From: Cloeon dipterum
Taxonomy: Eukaryota > Arthropoda > Insecta > Ephemeroptera > Baetidae
Length of the DNA: 64,000 nucleotides
Direction: 5' to 3'
Assembly (NCBI RefSeq): GCF_949628265.1
Contig: NC_088787.1
Coordinates: forward strand, 16,234,501 to 16,298,500
This document shows, in pieces, positions 37,029 to 51,244 of this stretch. The notes below the pieces were generated by a model, which made no database searches, was not told the origin of the DNA, and saw nothing but the letters and a program-made list of their open reading frames with translations. Every line of letters begins with the position of its first letter. The first letter of the stretch is position 1. The translations under genes and the position numbers were made by a program.

Positions 37029-40000
37029 TAATCATCCAGCTGGCACAAGGCTGCGACACCCCTATTTATCCAGTGGCTTTGAGGCTTGTTACTTGGTAGC
37101 TGAACTTCCATCACAAAGTTGGTAGAGTGACCAGTGGTGCTCAGGATACCACGACGCGCACTAGTTTTGTAAACTGGACAACCATACGTTGGTCTTGGTT
37201 CAAAGTCAGCCTTGAAACATTGAAGAATATCTTAAGCCTTTGGAACTTCCCATAATTTCCATACTGACCTTGATTCCAGGCTTAAGCCAGATAATCGGTA
37301 ACGGGTCGTAGAGGATTTTTGGCAAACTCTCGTCCAGAAAACCGGTTTCTCTGTTGAAACGAGCCCCTTCCAAAAAGAGACCCTGTAATGTGGAGTGATT
37401 AATATCTTAAGTGGGTAGCAGGAATAGCAATTACGTTGCAGTAGGCGCCAACGCTTGGAGCTTCGTTGGCTGTGTCAGTGTCAAGCACATCAAACTCAAA
37501 GCCAACAGCGTCGATAGGCACCTTGAAGGATCTGGCATAATTCTGCATGACGCCGGTCAAGAAAGACTGGGTGAAGTAAAAGCCTGAGATCCAGTAGACT
37601 TTTGGCGCGCCGAACTTGATCCAATCTTCAAAGAACTGCAGTCTTTTCAGTAAGTCGTTTATGTAGCTGGAGAGTGGCTTCAGAGATGGGTATGATTTAG
37701 CCAGCCAGAACTGAGGCACTCTTCCCACCAGAAGACTGCTTTGAATCTCCTCCAGGTCTGATGTCATCACGACCTGACCCTTCATGGCCTTTTCCATCAT
37801 GGACAGGGAAGAGCGAATCCTGCTGGTAAGCCTGTTGAATCTGATTAGCTCCTGAAATCAAATTTAATATTATATGTCCTCGTTTAAAAGCGTTTCAAAA
37901 TATTACCTGACGAAGCACAGTATTCATAGAATTGTTGTAGTCAAATGGGTATTTTTCGCCAACGGCTTTGAGGTTGAATCCCTCTGGCATACGCTCCAAA
38001 ATATCTTCTGCGATGTCATACAAAACTTGCAGAGATGCACTCCCGACGCCCATTCCTCCCACGTTAGGCTGTGTTTCCAAAGCACCATGCAAGAACTGGT
38101 ATCGCAAAGATTTAGAAATTTTTTAGTGCAATGGGGCAGAATAGAAAATACTCACCTCATTGGTCTCTTGCATTTCTTTTGTGATTTCAGCATTCTCGTG
38201 CAAGCCAAAGAGCTCTGGTTTGGCTGTGAGTGGCATTGCTTGGATGTTGGAAATGCAACCTTCTTGCAATGTGCTTTCTGGCATGCTGTAAACGCCACTT
38301 TGGGAAAAATTGTACCTATATGCAAAATAAAAATGAATAAAAAAAGAATAAACTAAATTAAAAAATTCTTACCCTTCCTCTTCAACGACAGCGGGCGAGA
38401 GGAAATTAGTCAGCAAGGAGGCAATGAGGCGTCGGTCATTTCCGTCTGTCACTCTTCCTCCGTAAAAGCATTCCGATATCAAATAGTGCAGAGCATCAAA
38501 TGGAATTGTAATTGAGCCTTTGAGGAATTTCTATAAAAAAAGATTAAGAAACCAACAATCAATATAGATCAATGAAATCACGAACTTACATCCATCTGCT
38601 TCACTGATATATCAAAGTCAGAGTCGTTGAATTCATAAGGAATGTTCCAACCCAAAGGTCCAAAGCTGCGTCGCTCCTGAACCATTGCATGGAAGAGACA
38701 GAGGCCAAACAGCAGTTTTTGTTGAGCCACTGACCTCTTTGAAAGGTAGTCCTCTGCACTGAGTGGGTCGTTCAGGTACATTCGCATCATGTTGGAGCGC
38801 AGGCCTTTGGGCGCCTCATTGGTCATCTTGATGCCGCTCTGCAAAATGGACACAGGGAAAGAGGATGAAGGGTAGCTTGTGAGCCAGAGTCTGAAGTCTT
38901 TGTCAGCGACGTCAGGTTTGAGAAGCTCGTTGCAAATGTGCTCGAGCCGCGGCATCCAACTGGTTGCGAGGTGACAGTTGTTGAGGATAACCCATGAGCG
39001 AGATTTTACTGCTTGTTTTATGGCAACTTCTGCCTTCTCGCCTTGTCCTTTGCCCATCGAGAAAAATATCAGCTTCTTGGCGTCCATCTCAATCGAGAGC
39101 TGGTACAAAGATGAAGTCGGGTCAGAGCCAGCAGACAAGATAAAGATGAGCGGCGTGGAGCAAGTCGAATCTTCAAACACTTTGCTCAGGTTGAACGTCG
39201 GAGGATCCACAAATTGAGAGCCGATCTCTTCAGCAATTAATTTCTGTACGGCGGGGACTAACTTGTTTGGCTTCAAGCACTTGATCACAGCGAGCCAACC
39301 CAATCTACGAGCCGAGTCCATTGGCGCAGGCAGAGTTTCTTCCTGAGGGTTTGAGCTGTCAAACCAGTCTCTCCACAGCGCTACGCTGGATCGCACACTC
39401 TCTTCAAATCCTGAAAGCCTAATAAAAAATTATGTTTCAAATAAGCTATCATTACAATAATATTTCTTTTACTGTTCAATCATCCTTGTGGCCCTACAAA
39501 TTTCCGCCCACGTTTTTTCAGTTATCCAGGACGGATCTGGGTTGTCAGCAATATCTGCGGTCACTCCAGTGGTGAGCAAGAACTTAAGAGCACTTTCTTC
39601 AATCACACCCTATTTGTACAAAATATTGAATCTTGATTTAGATAATAGGAATAGTAAAATCTTACACTCAGTCTCATCATTGCCACACAAAGATTGAAGG
39701 AGAAGATAAGTTTGTGCTTCTCAAAGAGTGACTGGCACACATTCCTGTACAAATTGTACGTGAATGTTTCTTTGATCACATCTAGCCACATTGCAGGGTC
39801 CTCGGGCTTCACTGCCGTCTTGATAGACTGTTGGTTTTCAATATTTTAACAGCTAATAGTGCTATTAGTGATCACTGATTACTTACATGGACATAAAGAT
39901 TCATGTACCAAGTTAGAGAGTACTGGTACATTGGTTCCAGGCTTCCAAGAGACGATATGCAAAAGAACAGTTCAGACGCATGACGCGCAACAGTCAAGTA

Positions 40001-43000
40001 AATAGCTCTTGCATCTTCGAGCATTATTTCTGTCTCCTTAGCTTTCTCTTGTTTTGCTAATATAGTTTCTGATAGTTTCTATAAAGATTCAGTCGTTTAA
40101 ATTTAGAAGTAAGCGCCTAAGTAAGAGCTAAATGTATACCTTGGCATTTGTCAGGGTGTTTATAGCTGTTTCATCTTCAAGAATATCGCCTTCAGCTTTA
40201 GACAAGACATCCAAGATCTTTCTCTCTGTTTCCACTAGTTCTTTTCGATTTTGAGCACTCTCAACAATGAGCAATTGTCGGCACTCCTCCAGATCTGGTC
40301 GTTCGGTGGCAACAACAAGTCCAAGCAGCTGGTCTTCGAGTCCCTGGGGAGTTATGGCAAAGTTGAGCAAAGTCACCATGATGGCAGTCTCAGGCAAGTA
40401 GTGTGGATTTGAAAGACGAGTGGTAAGAAACAGCTTGAAATTTTCACTGTAGCGCACGACATCGTTTCCCACTTTGATGTTCAGCATCCCGCCAAGTATG
40501 TAGGTTTGCTTCAAAAACAGAGGATCTGAAGAGCTTTGTTAGAAAAAGATTAAGCTGGTGTTTCGTATCAAATACTCAGAGCTGGGTCTAGTTCTTCCCC
40601 AACGTCTTCAATTAGTGCTGGATGGCCATCTGTGATCGCCTTTTGTAGCTGGTCAGTGTATTTGGGGCTAGACATCTTCAGAACCACTAGGTTTTTCTCT
40701 TTGTATGCATTTTTGATCCAGTTGTTAGCCTGGCCCTGGGGATCAATGAAGAGTGGCCATCTGCCTGCGTTGTGTGAGATGACGGCATTGTCCTGGGAGA
40801 AATCATCAACCGGAAGGCCTGCAATTGCCCAGTCTTGCATTTCTACTGGGTCACCAAGGGAGTCAAGCATGGAGAAACTGTCTGAGCATGGAATGTTCAT
40901 TTCCTTGCACATTTTCACCCACTTCTTCTGTATGTTCTGTGAAAGTATATTTTTAGATTGCGTTAATTTTTTTCAAAAGAGGAATTATATACCTTTCTGT
41001 AATCTACCGAAAAAGGACCCAAGTAGGCAATAATCCCAACTGAGAGCAGCATGTCTCCAACAACAGTGGTCAACCGCCCTTTGTGGTACAATTCCAACTC
41101 TGCCCATCTCACGCGTTCACCGCCAACCCCAGCTGAAAGAGTTTTTATTTATCGATTGTTTCTGAATGACATGTATGAACACACAAATCAGCGCTTCTGC
41201 TCTTTGAAGTTTAGTGGCGCAGAGCTCCTTGTCAGCTTCAAGCTTTGCAAGGATATCAGCCTGTTCTTGATATTGTTGCTCAAGGACTTGCAGCTTTTCT
41301 TCCAGCAGTCGAACAGTTTCTTGCTTTTCCTCAAGTAGTTTTCTTTTGGCGTTGGCATCGGCTTGCACCTCTTCAAATTGCTTTTTAAGAGGGCCCACAA
41401 CTTTGTAAACTTCATTATATTCTGAGAGTGCATTCACCCAGAGACAGAGACCCTCGCAAGCAGCAGATGACTTTCGCACTACTTCAACTTGGAAATTGGG
41501 ATTTTTCAGGTACCTGAAAATATTAGTCAGTGTTTGCAAAAAAATAATACCAAAATTGTAGGATACATACTTTGAGCGAATCGTTTTCATAATGTCGTCA
41601 GTGATGTTGTCCTTGTCATAGTTTCTGAGTTTTTCAATGAACTTAATGTCACCAAGCAGTTTTTGTGATGGACCCCAGAATTCCATCACAATTTTGCCAT
41701 CTGGGCCTGGTTTTCTTTCAGCTTTGATTTTCAACATGATGCAGACAGCTTCCATCACAGTCTTTACGGCGAAAGGTGGATTTTTCATTGCCTTCACGAC
41801 GGTTATGTCAGCTGGCTTGATGGTGTCCAAGGCTGCCGCGGCCTCCTCCAAAGCTGGCTGCGCTTTCTCAAGCTCTGTGTGGCATTTTGCCTCAAGAATT
41901 GCAATCTCTGCGGCGGAAATTTTGGCTTCCTCTTCTTCTTTTTGCACGGTCTAAAATATTACAGTTAAAAATGGTATAGCTACTTTTATTCTTTAATACC
42001 TCTTTGATCGCATTAGTTTTCTTCTTCTCTTCTTCCAAAGTTTCAATGAGCGCTGAAACTTCTGCTGCCTTGGTTTTCAGCTGCACTTCAAGCACTTTTT
42101 GAACTTCTTGTAGCTCAGCAACCTAGATAAAAAAGTTGAAAATATGCTTCCAGATATGCTTACTTGAAATATTCAAACCTGTTTCGAGGCAGAGGCTAAT
42201 TTGTCCAAGCCACCATGGTATCCTGCCACCTGAGCCTCAATCTTGTCACGGCACGTGGCGTAGAGAGCTTTGAAACTGTTAAGCAATTCCAGGAATGAAG
42301 GCGAAGTGATATATACTCTCCGCTTGCAGTTGTTGAAGTAAATTTGACTCAGTTCCAGAGCGTCAGTGTGGAATGACATGCACATGTCGATGCAGCGTTG
42401 CTTAATTTTATCTGATAATTCCTTGTCTCCAAGGCCACCTGAGAGATCAATTTCTTGCAAGCGATCGTTGGCAACGTCCTGCAGCATGTCCTCTGGCCAA
42501 TTGGTAAGCCAATCCAGGGTGCAGCAATTGATGAGGGAAGGGAACATTCTGAGTCGCTCTCTGAACTCCTTGCTAATGGGTGACATTGCCAGTACAACGT
42601 GGAGATTTTTCTTCACAAGTTCTATGAAGAATGAGTACTGTGCGAGAACGCCCTGACCAAGTTTCCTTCCCTCTTTCTCTGCTATCTTTCTGACTTCATC
42701 CAAAATTATGGACTTATCTTCTGAGTTGTAAAGGTTAGGTATGTCGCCTGTGTTGAGGAGCAAGTTAATGTCTTCCAAGAAGGACTCGTCAGCGACTTGT
42801 GTGTCAGAGAAGAGGAAGACAGTTGGTCGGCACTCAGCTCCAGCTCTCTTGAGCAATATGCGAAGGTGGTCGCGCCATTCAGTAACGCCAAAGCTCTTTG
42901 TCATCTCAATCTGTAATTTTCAACGTTGCAACTAAGGTCCGTTATGAAAGAATTAAAAACCATAACCTCATAAATATCATAGCCAGCCAAATTTGCAGCA

Positions 43001-46000
43001 AAGCGGGCCACGCTTCGACGTCCACTTCCACCCATTCCCATCAAGAGAACGTGCCCATTAGCTTGCTGCAGTACTCTAGAGACTCTGCAAATGTGTCCAA
43101 TGGCGTAGGGTGACATCACAAATGACATAGGTGACCTTGCTGTTTCATTATACTCTTTCAAGTATGCTTCAAGACGCTCTTTGAGCAGCATCTCATCTGG
43201 AATCTGTTAAGTAAAACGGTTTCAGCCACAAGTAAGAATGTATTAATTGTGACCCCACTTCATCATAATCTCTTGGATAAGCGTCAGGTATCATGAAGTC
43301 ACCAAAGTACAGCTTTGAGATGTGCTGATCTGTGGGTTCGTCACTTGGCCCTAATAGGTCCAACATGACAGATTTCAGCTGTTTGCCAAAGCACTTGGTC
43401 ACAGTATCTTTTACTATGCCAAAGAATGTTTCTCTAGAAAAAATATATCATTAGACATTTAAAAAAAAAGAACTTTACAAGTCCAAAACCAAATTTAAAA
43501 ACCTTAAATGAAAAATTTACCTTTCTTCAATTGAAACAAGCCTGTCGTAGAATATTCTGTAAGCTTCATGCACCCACAGTCGAATCAATTTCTCCTGGTT
43601 TGTCAGCTTCTTGGGAGGGATCATCAAACATCCTTGAATGAGGCGAGAAATGTCTCTCAAATTGAACAGATAGTGGGATGTTGAGGGCAGCGGTCTGAAG
43701 TTACTTGATGCTTGTGCAAAGACCTCCATGCTGGCTGCCACAAGGGACTGAGAATAGGCACATATATAGAAAAACTAGAGGTGTATCTTATTTTAGTTCC
43801 AGCCCTTACACTGCCAAGCGACACAACTTCAGAGGAGAAGTGACCAATGACCATGTTTGAGAAGATCTTTTCAACTGTTGCGTCGGCATATTTATCCACG
43901 CCGATGATGATGAACTGGCGTAATAGTCTGTCTGTGACGTCATTGTTTCCTGGAACAGCCATGGCCGACACCAATCGCTTTAATGTAAAAAGCAGTACAA
44001 TTTAATTAATTGAATTGAAGGTGAATTAGTACTAGATTTTTCTAACCACATCTTTGATGTACATATTTGTGGTGTCTGCATCAAACCAATAGCCATGGTC
44101 AAGCCACTGGCGCAGAAGCTCGATGGGAGGTTGGGCGCCATAGAACTCCTTCTGTGGCATGTTCAAATCATCAACAAAGACGACGCATCTCTTTCCATGC
44201 TCTGGTCCAAACACTCTCTTTGGGTGCCTATATTAAGCCATTAATTAATGAAACTGTTGGCAAAAGTTTTAATTATACTTTGTGAGTTTGTCCATGATCA
44301 GATCTAGTGTCAAAGCGGCTGAGGTACGTGCGGAAAAATTAACCACATTGCTTGTGCAGTCTTCTGGGGGCAACGACAGCAAATGGTCCAACGTAACAGC
44401 TGACTTCCCAGTGCCAGTAGGTCCAACAAAGAGGATGGGAAATTGGCACTCCAGGCAAAGTTTCAGGAAAAACTGCATGCAAGTCGTTTCCGGTGTCATG
44501 ACCAAAGCTCTGCCAGCAGCGCTGTCACCAGACTCAAGTATTTCCTCCCAGGGCACCCATCCACCTCCATCAGTGTAAACCCAATCATGAAGAACTCCTT
44601 TGTTGGGGATCATTTGGTGATCTGCGAGCTCAAATCCTTCAGGTTTCTTGCTACTATCTTTGAGAACAGCCCGAAAGCCAGCATCAAACAGTTTGCGGCC
44701 TTCGGCTAAAATTAAATCAGTAGTAAAATCAAAGCAAAACAAAATTTTCATTTAATACCAGTCAGTGTTGAGCCAGCTCCCCAGATGAGGCAAAATATCA
44801 TCAGTCCGTGCATCCAAGGTATAGTGAAATCCGGTTTTTGTTTCAGCATGCCAACAAAGAGCCGTTCAAATGCCTGTAGTTAGATATGTCGTTTAATTAT
44901 ATCATATTTAATGCAGGTAATTCCAGTTAATTTCCTTACGTTGAACTGGTACAGTTCGGACATTTCAACAAACTTTGGGATCCCTTTTGTAGCAGCCAAA
45001 GTTGGTGGGACAATCCATAGTAAGACCTCATGCATCATTTGAACTTGTTGCACTTGATTGGGAAGCATATTGGTAAGTGGTCCGTCAACAAACGACTGGA
45101 TCAAAGCAGTGACTCCTAATTGCAGTGGGTCCATGAACACCATGCCACATCGGGACACAGTGGCAGGGGAAGCTTGATCAAGATCTCCAGTTTCAAATAT
45201 CAAGTTCATCGTGTTGGACATCTATCAAAATTGTTTAGCCAATTAAATGACCTCTGCATGGATAGATGAACTAATTGTTTTATCTTACTTGGACAACTTC
45301 ACCAGATGAGAGACAAAGTTTTTTATTGTCATCCAGTACTGTGTTCAAGTTCTCCACCCACACAGCATCTACTGGGCCATCCAATATTATCCACTTCCTT
45401 TCAGGCTCTTCTGATCTCGCATAATCACGGAATGTGTTTGCCAAAACACCTAAACCACAAGCCATTAAAACTTATTGGACACTCATTTTGAAACTAGTAC
45501 CATCATGCCACTCTTGAGATACAGAGTCTACAAAGCCATAAAGTTGATCGCTGGTGATGGACTTTGTGCTGATTATTTTGAAGATCACACCACTCTCATC
45601 CATCTTTTTGTCTGGCTTCTTAGAAATTCTGATAAGGGCATCAGCCAGGCTCTGCACATTAAATGAGACAAAGAGGTTGTTATTTGAAGTCATAAAATAA
45701 AAGCAGTTCACCTTAAATGCACTCGTTTTCCCTCCAAAAGGTGGCCCAACAAGCATCAAACCATGCCGCACCAAAATCATTTCATACAGCTGGATAAGCT
45801 TTTCCATATACCAGTCGGTGGCTTGCAGATTTCTAAATTTGAGCTCCACCTGCAAAGCTTCGATCAACTCTCCTCTATCAGGTGGTGGTAGTTCAATGCC
45901 AGGGAAAAGGTCTGCAGTGATGCCCTCAAATAGTGGCACATCCTAATCGAATATTTGAAACCATATGATTTTTTTCTATAAATAGTATTTATCAATTGAT

Positions 46001-49000
46001 ATTACCTCTGCTAGGAACTTGGGTCTGTTGACATCAATGATGGCTCTGAGCACAAGCTTGGACTCATCCTCCAAACTCTGAGAGCCAGATGTGTCCGCCA
46101 GTTTCAGGTTGCCAGCAGCCGTAAGAACTGATTTAACAGCTCTCATACCATAGTCATAATGAGGTTGCGAAGACAACTGCTCTGAGCAGAGTTTGTACGT
46201 TTGCACAATTTTCACAGACAGTCTAGAGATTAATGGGACTCTTAGGCCTGTTTTAGATTTTATATAAATAAATAGGCTCACGGTCTAGCATTTTTGAATC
46301 CTCTAGAGTACAGTGAAAGCTCTCCAATCAGCGCATAATCTGGGACCATCATGGCAACAGGTCGGAACAAGCGCTTCAAATTATCTGGTAGCTCTTGACG
46401 GCCAGCATAGCTGAAATTATATTTTGTTAGTGTAATGCATTTTAAAATACGCACCCCTAAAATTACCCAGGATTCATTGTGATGATGGCTTGACAGGACG
46501 GGTTCAGCTTGATCTTGCTTCCTTCAAAATCAAATATGGCAAGCTGTTTCATCTTGGCCTCTTGTATCATTTGAATTTGAGCAGCCACAACTGACAACAC
46601 CTCTAGCTCAATTCGATTGAATTCGTCAAAGCAAGCCCAAGAACCACACTGAGAAATGCCCTGTACATTTTTTTGTGTTAATTCGTCTTTCATACAATCA
46701 TGTGTTGTATAATTTTTACTTTGAAAAATTTGCCCATGGCAACATGATCTAGCTGATCTGAGCAATTGAACACCACGCAATGCTTGGCCAAGGCTTTTGC
46801 CAAGTCCTTGGAGGTCTCGGTTTTTCCTGTACCTGCAGGACCCTCTGGGGCACCTCCAAGATGCAAGTCCATCGCGCACATCAAAGTGCGGTAGCACCTG
46901 TCCGTCAGTGGGGTGATCACAAGACGGGGGGTATTTCCCAGGTATTCGCAGCCGTAAGGGACGTCTGTCTGCACCATTTTCACTCTTATGTCATTGTTGC
47001 CTTTGTAGTAGCGTAGCTGACTGAGCCACACAAAACTGTCCACGCTACAGACTTTCTCGTCAATGAGCAGTTTGACCACGTCTTTAGCGTGCACGTCGAT
47101 CACAATCAAGGCTTCCAGGGTGATTCGAAGGCCTACAGGTAGGTCCGTGCGGACAAGTTCAACTAGCTCTGTGATTTGATTTTCGCATTGATCATGGTAC
47201 TCCTTCAGCTTTGTGCAGTTTCCAGACTGGTCTTCGTTTATAGCAGCCTCCACCTCTCTCGTCCACGCGACAGTAGCACCGCAGAGCACCGCTTGGCCTA
47301 TCCACTTCTGTACCCACTCACGCCTTGGCGTTACTTCATAATCATCAATGGAAAGCAGAACTTCTCTCTTGATAGAGGAAAACATCTCAGACTCCGTCTC
47401 ACAGAGCCATTTCTCCACTAGGCCCTTCGCTTCAGATGGTTTGATGATTGCGTCAAAGCTGACCTTTTCTTTTTCAGCCGATTCCATTCCCATAATCTCC
47501 TTGTTTTCATCAAACTGAAGTCTGTTGATGCCTTCGAAGAATTTCTTCAAATGAGGCTGCACTCTAAGAGGATCTTTGGTTTCCGCCAAGATTTCTAGCA
47601 ACTCATCGTTTGACAGGAAGAAGAACCTGAATTTTCAGCATGCAAATAAGGCATAAATTATTTTACATTTAAATTTACCTTGGGAAAGCAGCTCTTTTCT
47701 TTTCCAAATAATCATTGACTCTCTGCTTGATGGTCGAGAGTAGTGAGAGGCATTCTTGAAGGTCATCCAACAGGTTCAACTTCTCAGTGGCTTCAAGGAC
47801 TAAGTCATGTGCTACTGTGTACTGCATGATCTTGACGAAAATTCGATTGACTCTTGAGAATTGTTGGCCTTCTTGTGGCATTTGCTGCTGTATGTCTGGT
47901 GATCCAAAAATTGGCTGCAGGTACATCCAGCCTTGTTGCACAGGAATCCATACATCAAAGATTTTGGATATCTTCAGCAACCGCTTTGTCCATTCTTCCA
48001 TCTCATCAAAAAAGGGCGCAACAAAGATCGAATTAAGCAGTCGTTGTGATTTTGAGCAATGCTCTTCCAAAGCCTCTTGGATTTTGTCAACTGACGACAG
48101 GATTTTTACTCCTGTGTCCCTGTTTTATGGATTTCAATAAGTGTAAGCTATAAAATAACCTAACGCAGCTTTACTTGTAGTAATTGAGCTCAAACCGCAC
48201 GCCATCCCACTCTTCCTTCATGGCATCAAGCTTTTGTTTGTCTTCAAACTCATTAGTGGCCACGATTGAAACATCCTCCATTATTTTCAGATGTTCTCTT
48301 AAGCCATAATTGATGGCATCTTGCAAGCAATAGATACTCGCTAAGTCAATCTCAGTTCCAATTTCATCAGCCATCTAAAAATTTGATTTAATGTGATACA
48401 GATCAACAATTGATCACTCGCTGGCATTTTTAGTTACCATGCATTAAATGAACAGAATGAATAGGAAAATTACCTTGATCCAATGCCGAGGTCGCATAGC
48501 TCTATTGCAAAGTACATCTAAAAGTCTCAGAGGATCTTTGAGGTTGTTGATTGATTGGAGTATGTCTTTAGCAATTTGCTGCAGATCAGGGAATTCTGCC
48601 AAGGCATTCCGCACCTTGGACAGATTGTTTTTGAATGTGCCAACCTCATCTTGTACCTTATTTGAAGAGAGTTCACTCAGTGCTCCTGCAAAATCATTTT
48701 TGTCGTTTTAAGTGGATTGATAGCTTAAATATTTTCAAATACCATAGAACCAAACATCATAGCGGTGATAGAAATTTTTGCTGTTCAGCCAGAGTAGATG
48801 GTGTGGCTCAAACATTTCAATTCCTGACCTAAGAAGAGGGAATTTTGTTGCATCCAAATCTAGCAAACTTTCATCTCTATTCAGGTCCTGCAATGCCTCA
48901 GTTTAGTGGAGCATATTTTGGTTTGTAGGTCTTACCTCTAGCTCTCTGGAAAGGGTTTGCAGAGTTTCCCAAAGCTCTGAGGACTTGCAGTATCGCTCTT

Positions 49001-50165
49001 GTAAATTTTCGGTGTTCACTTCCGGAACTTCTTTGTTAATGAAATCTTTGCAAGACTCAAAGTGCTCCTTCAATCTTTCCCCATAGTTGTCAATCTTTTC
49101 TTGCAGGATCCTTTCTTCTTCAGCCTTTCTACTGGCAAGTTGGTCCAAGTTAGCCTCCATTTCCCCTTGAGCGTTTGCTCTGAACTTGATGACAAGCGTT
49201 CCAAGGGCAAAATCATTATCTGTATAAAGGAATTTAAGATGTTAGTGCCAATTAAATCTTGTGATGAAGAACCTGTCAAGGTGTCACTGAAAAATCCATA
49301 GTCGGTGAGATACTCCATCTGAATCTCAACCTGATCAACTTTAATGGAGAGCATTGGCAGAATTTTCTCCTGGCTATCAGTGATGTCTAATGCAAACTGA
49401 ACCACTTCTTGAATGGTAGAGGGTTCTCTCCGAGCTGATTCATACTGTGCTTTATACTCTTCAAGTAGTCTGATTTGTGTCAGTTTAGTATTCTTATCAA
49501 TATTACAAATTAAAAAATCTACTTTTTGCATGTATTCCGAAGCATCTTAGTAATTTGGTTTGCAGTATCTCTGACGAATCCTTCAATATATTTCAGAGTA
49601 GGATGTTTCTGGTCGATCATTGGCAAGTTCACTTGGAACATACCAAGATGTATTTTCGGTTCCATAGATATGTAACTGTCTCGAAGCTGAAGGCATTTCT
49701 CAGTCACTTTTGTGACATCCTGCGTATCAATTCATTTGAAATTTTGAGATATGTGAAAATTAATTTTCAATTAAATTACCTCAATGTCTAGTCCTAGTGG
49801 TGCACTCACTATTTGGTCGTCAAAGCGGGCTCGATTTTTCTCTATTTCACAGACCACGCGCTGGTGAGTTTTATCATAATCTGCTGCCCATTCTTCAACT
49901 TGTCTGTCTTCCAACAGTTTTTGGATCTGATTAACTTCTGGTGAATTCTCAGACATGGGCTCACAGCAGTTGAATGCTTCCCTCATTCGCAGATTTTCTG
50001 GGTTTCCCCGATTTCTCCCTCGTCTCATATTCCAAATTTGCTTTTAATGTTAAGTATAACACGAAGTATTAATAGAAAAACTTTAGTAGGTTTGAATTTT
50101 TCAACTTACTTGACAAGCGAATTCAAAGAATCTCTGCCACTGGCAAGAGGTGATACTTGAATGAC
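37028..50165 (-). CDS. Axonemal inner-arm dynein heavy chain, DNAH7/DNAH12 type, N-terminus incomplete
   Basis: 41 exons were traced with consistent phases, from 50110-50165 and 49780-50040 down to 37210-37028, totalling about 3,590 aa. Large exons include 46720-47626 (end of linker and start of AAA1), 42179-42910 (AAA4 and start of stalk) and 38590-39418 (AAA5-6). Four P-loops are visible: [10 protein letters not shown] (AAA1), [11 protein letters not shown] (AAA2), [11 protein letters not shown] (AAA3) and [13 protein letters not shown] (AAA4). Coiled-coil stalk and microtubule-binding domain are encoded at about 41000-42120. The linker motif [14 protein letters not shown] and the end GHSTNFV...[12 protein letters not shown] place it with single-headed inner-arm chains. 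These are ATP-driven motors that bend cilia and sperm tails; in insects they serve sperm and chordotonal cilia. About 665 residues precede the linker motif, roughly 400 fewer than in vertebrate relatives, and no in-frame ATG lies in the most 5' exon. Confidence 0.93.
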
Positions 50166-51244
50166 CTGAATACGAATTTTAACTGTCAAACAATAGACTT
50201 TGCAATAAAATGAGATTAACTTTTGTTTAACCAATAATTACAAATATGTTTTACAATTGTTTCAAAAAGTCTCAGCAATGTTTTAGTTTTTTATTTCAAG
50301 CAATGTGCGATAGCATTTTTACTACAAAATTTAATCATTTCGTTTTAGATCTATTTTCTGCATGCGCTTCATTATATTATACAAATTTAATTCCATTTAC
50401 TGTGCGCGAATTTAGCGAGAATAAACTTGTTCTACTAGTGCTAAGCTAAAAATAAAGATGGAGGATTCTTGAAAAATAAATTTCGTAGGCGGACGACTCT
50501 TCGCGATTCATGAAGCGAACTTACTCCCAAATCAGAAGAACGTCATTAGAGAATTATTTTCCCACACAAGTAACTTAAAAAGATTTTGCACTTGTTCCAT
50601 AAGCAAATTTTGAAATAGATCCAATTTAATGAATTCTGAAATATATTTGTCTGTATATATACTTATCTGTAATGTAATACTTGGGATTACTTGTTGAATA
50701 ATACACATTTTTTTATTTGTATCATTAAAATATTAGTTTACTGCTCATAGTTTAGAGAGTACACATAATCACTGATTATGATGTTCTTGGTGCTAAATAA
50801 GCAAGATCAACTTATGAGAAAAATTGACTCTTAATTTGAAAATGTACATAAATGAGTTTTGGTAATTACAATTTGAGATGGATGCAATTCAGCTAATTAA
50901 CATGGGAAATTTTCATTTACAATTTACATTTGCCATATGTCTTAACATTACTTAAGTCTTTGCAACTATAAAATGATATCATATAATCTAAAGGATGCTG
51001 AAATCATGAGCATCATATTTTTAATTTTAGAAATACAATCATAAAAATGAATTGCATACCATGCAAAACATGAAAGAGTATCAACGAGTCAGCTACTATG
51101 TCCAAATAGGAAGTATAAAATTCAATTAAACAGGGAAGCCAAACAGGAGCAAAACAAAAACAGTAATAGCCACTGAACCCTGCACGATATTTTCAATGCT
51201 GGACTTATTATAGCGAGTGTTATTTTTCATCTTTCACTTTAACT
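50166..51244. other. Gap between dynein and ariadne-1 genes
   Basis: About 1.1 kb of AT-rich DNA. On the minus strand there is one strong donor (GTAAGT near 50520) that could end a non-coding first exon of the dynein gene, since its upstream frames are stopped. I see no exon encoding dynein tail sequence here. The ariadne-1 3' UTR occupies the right part. Confidence 0.4.
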
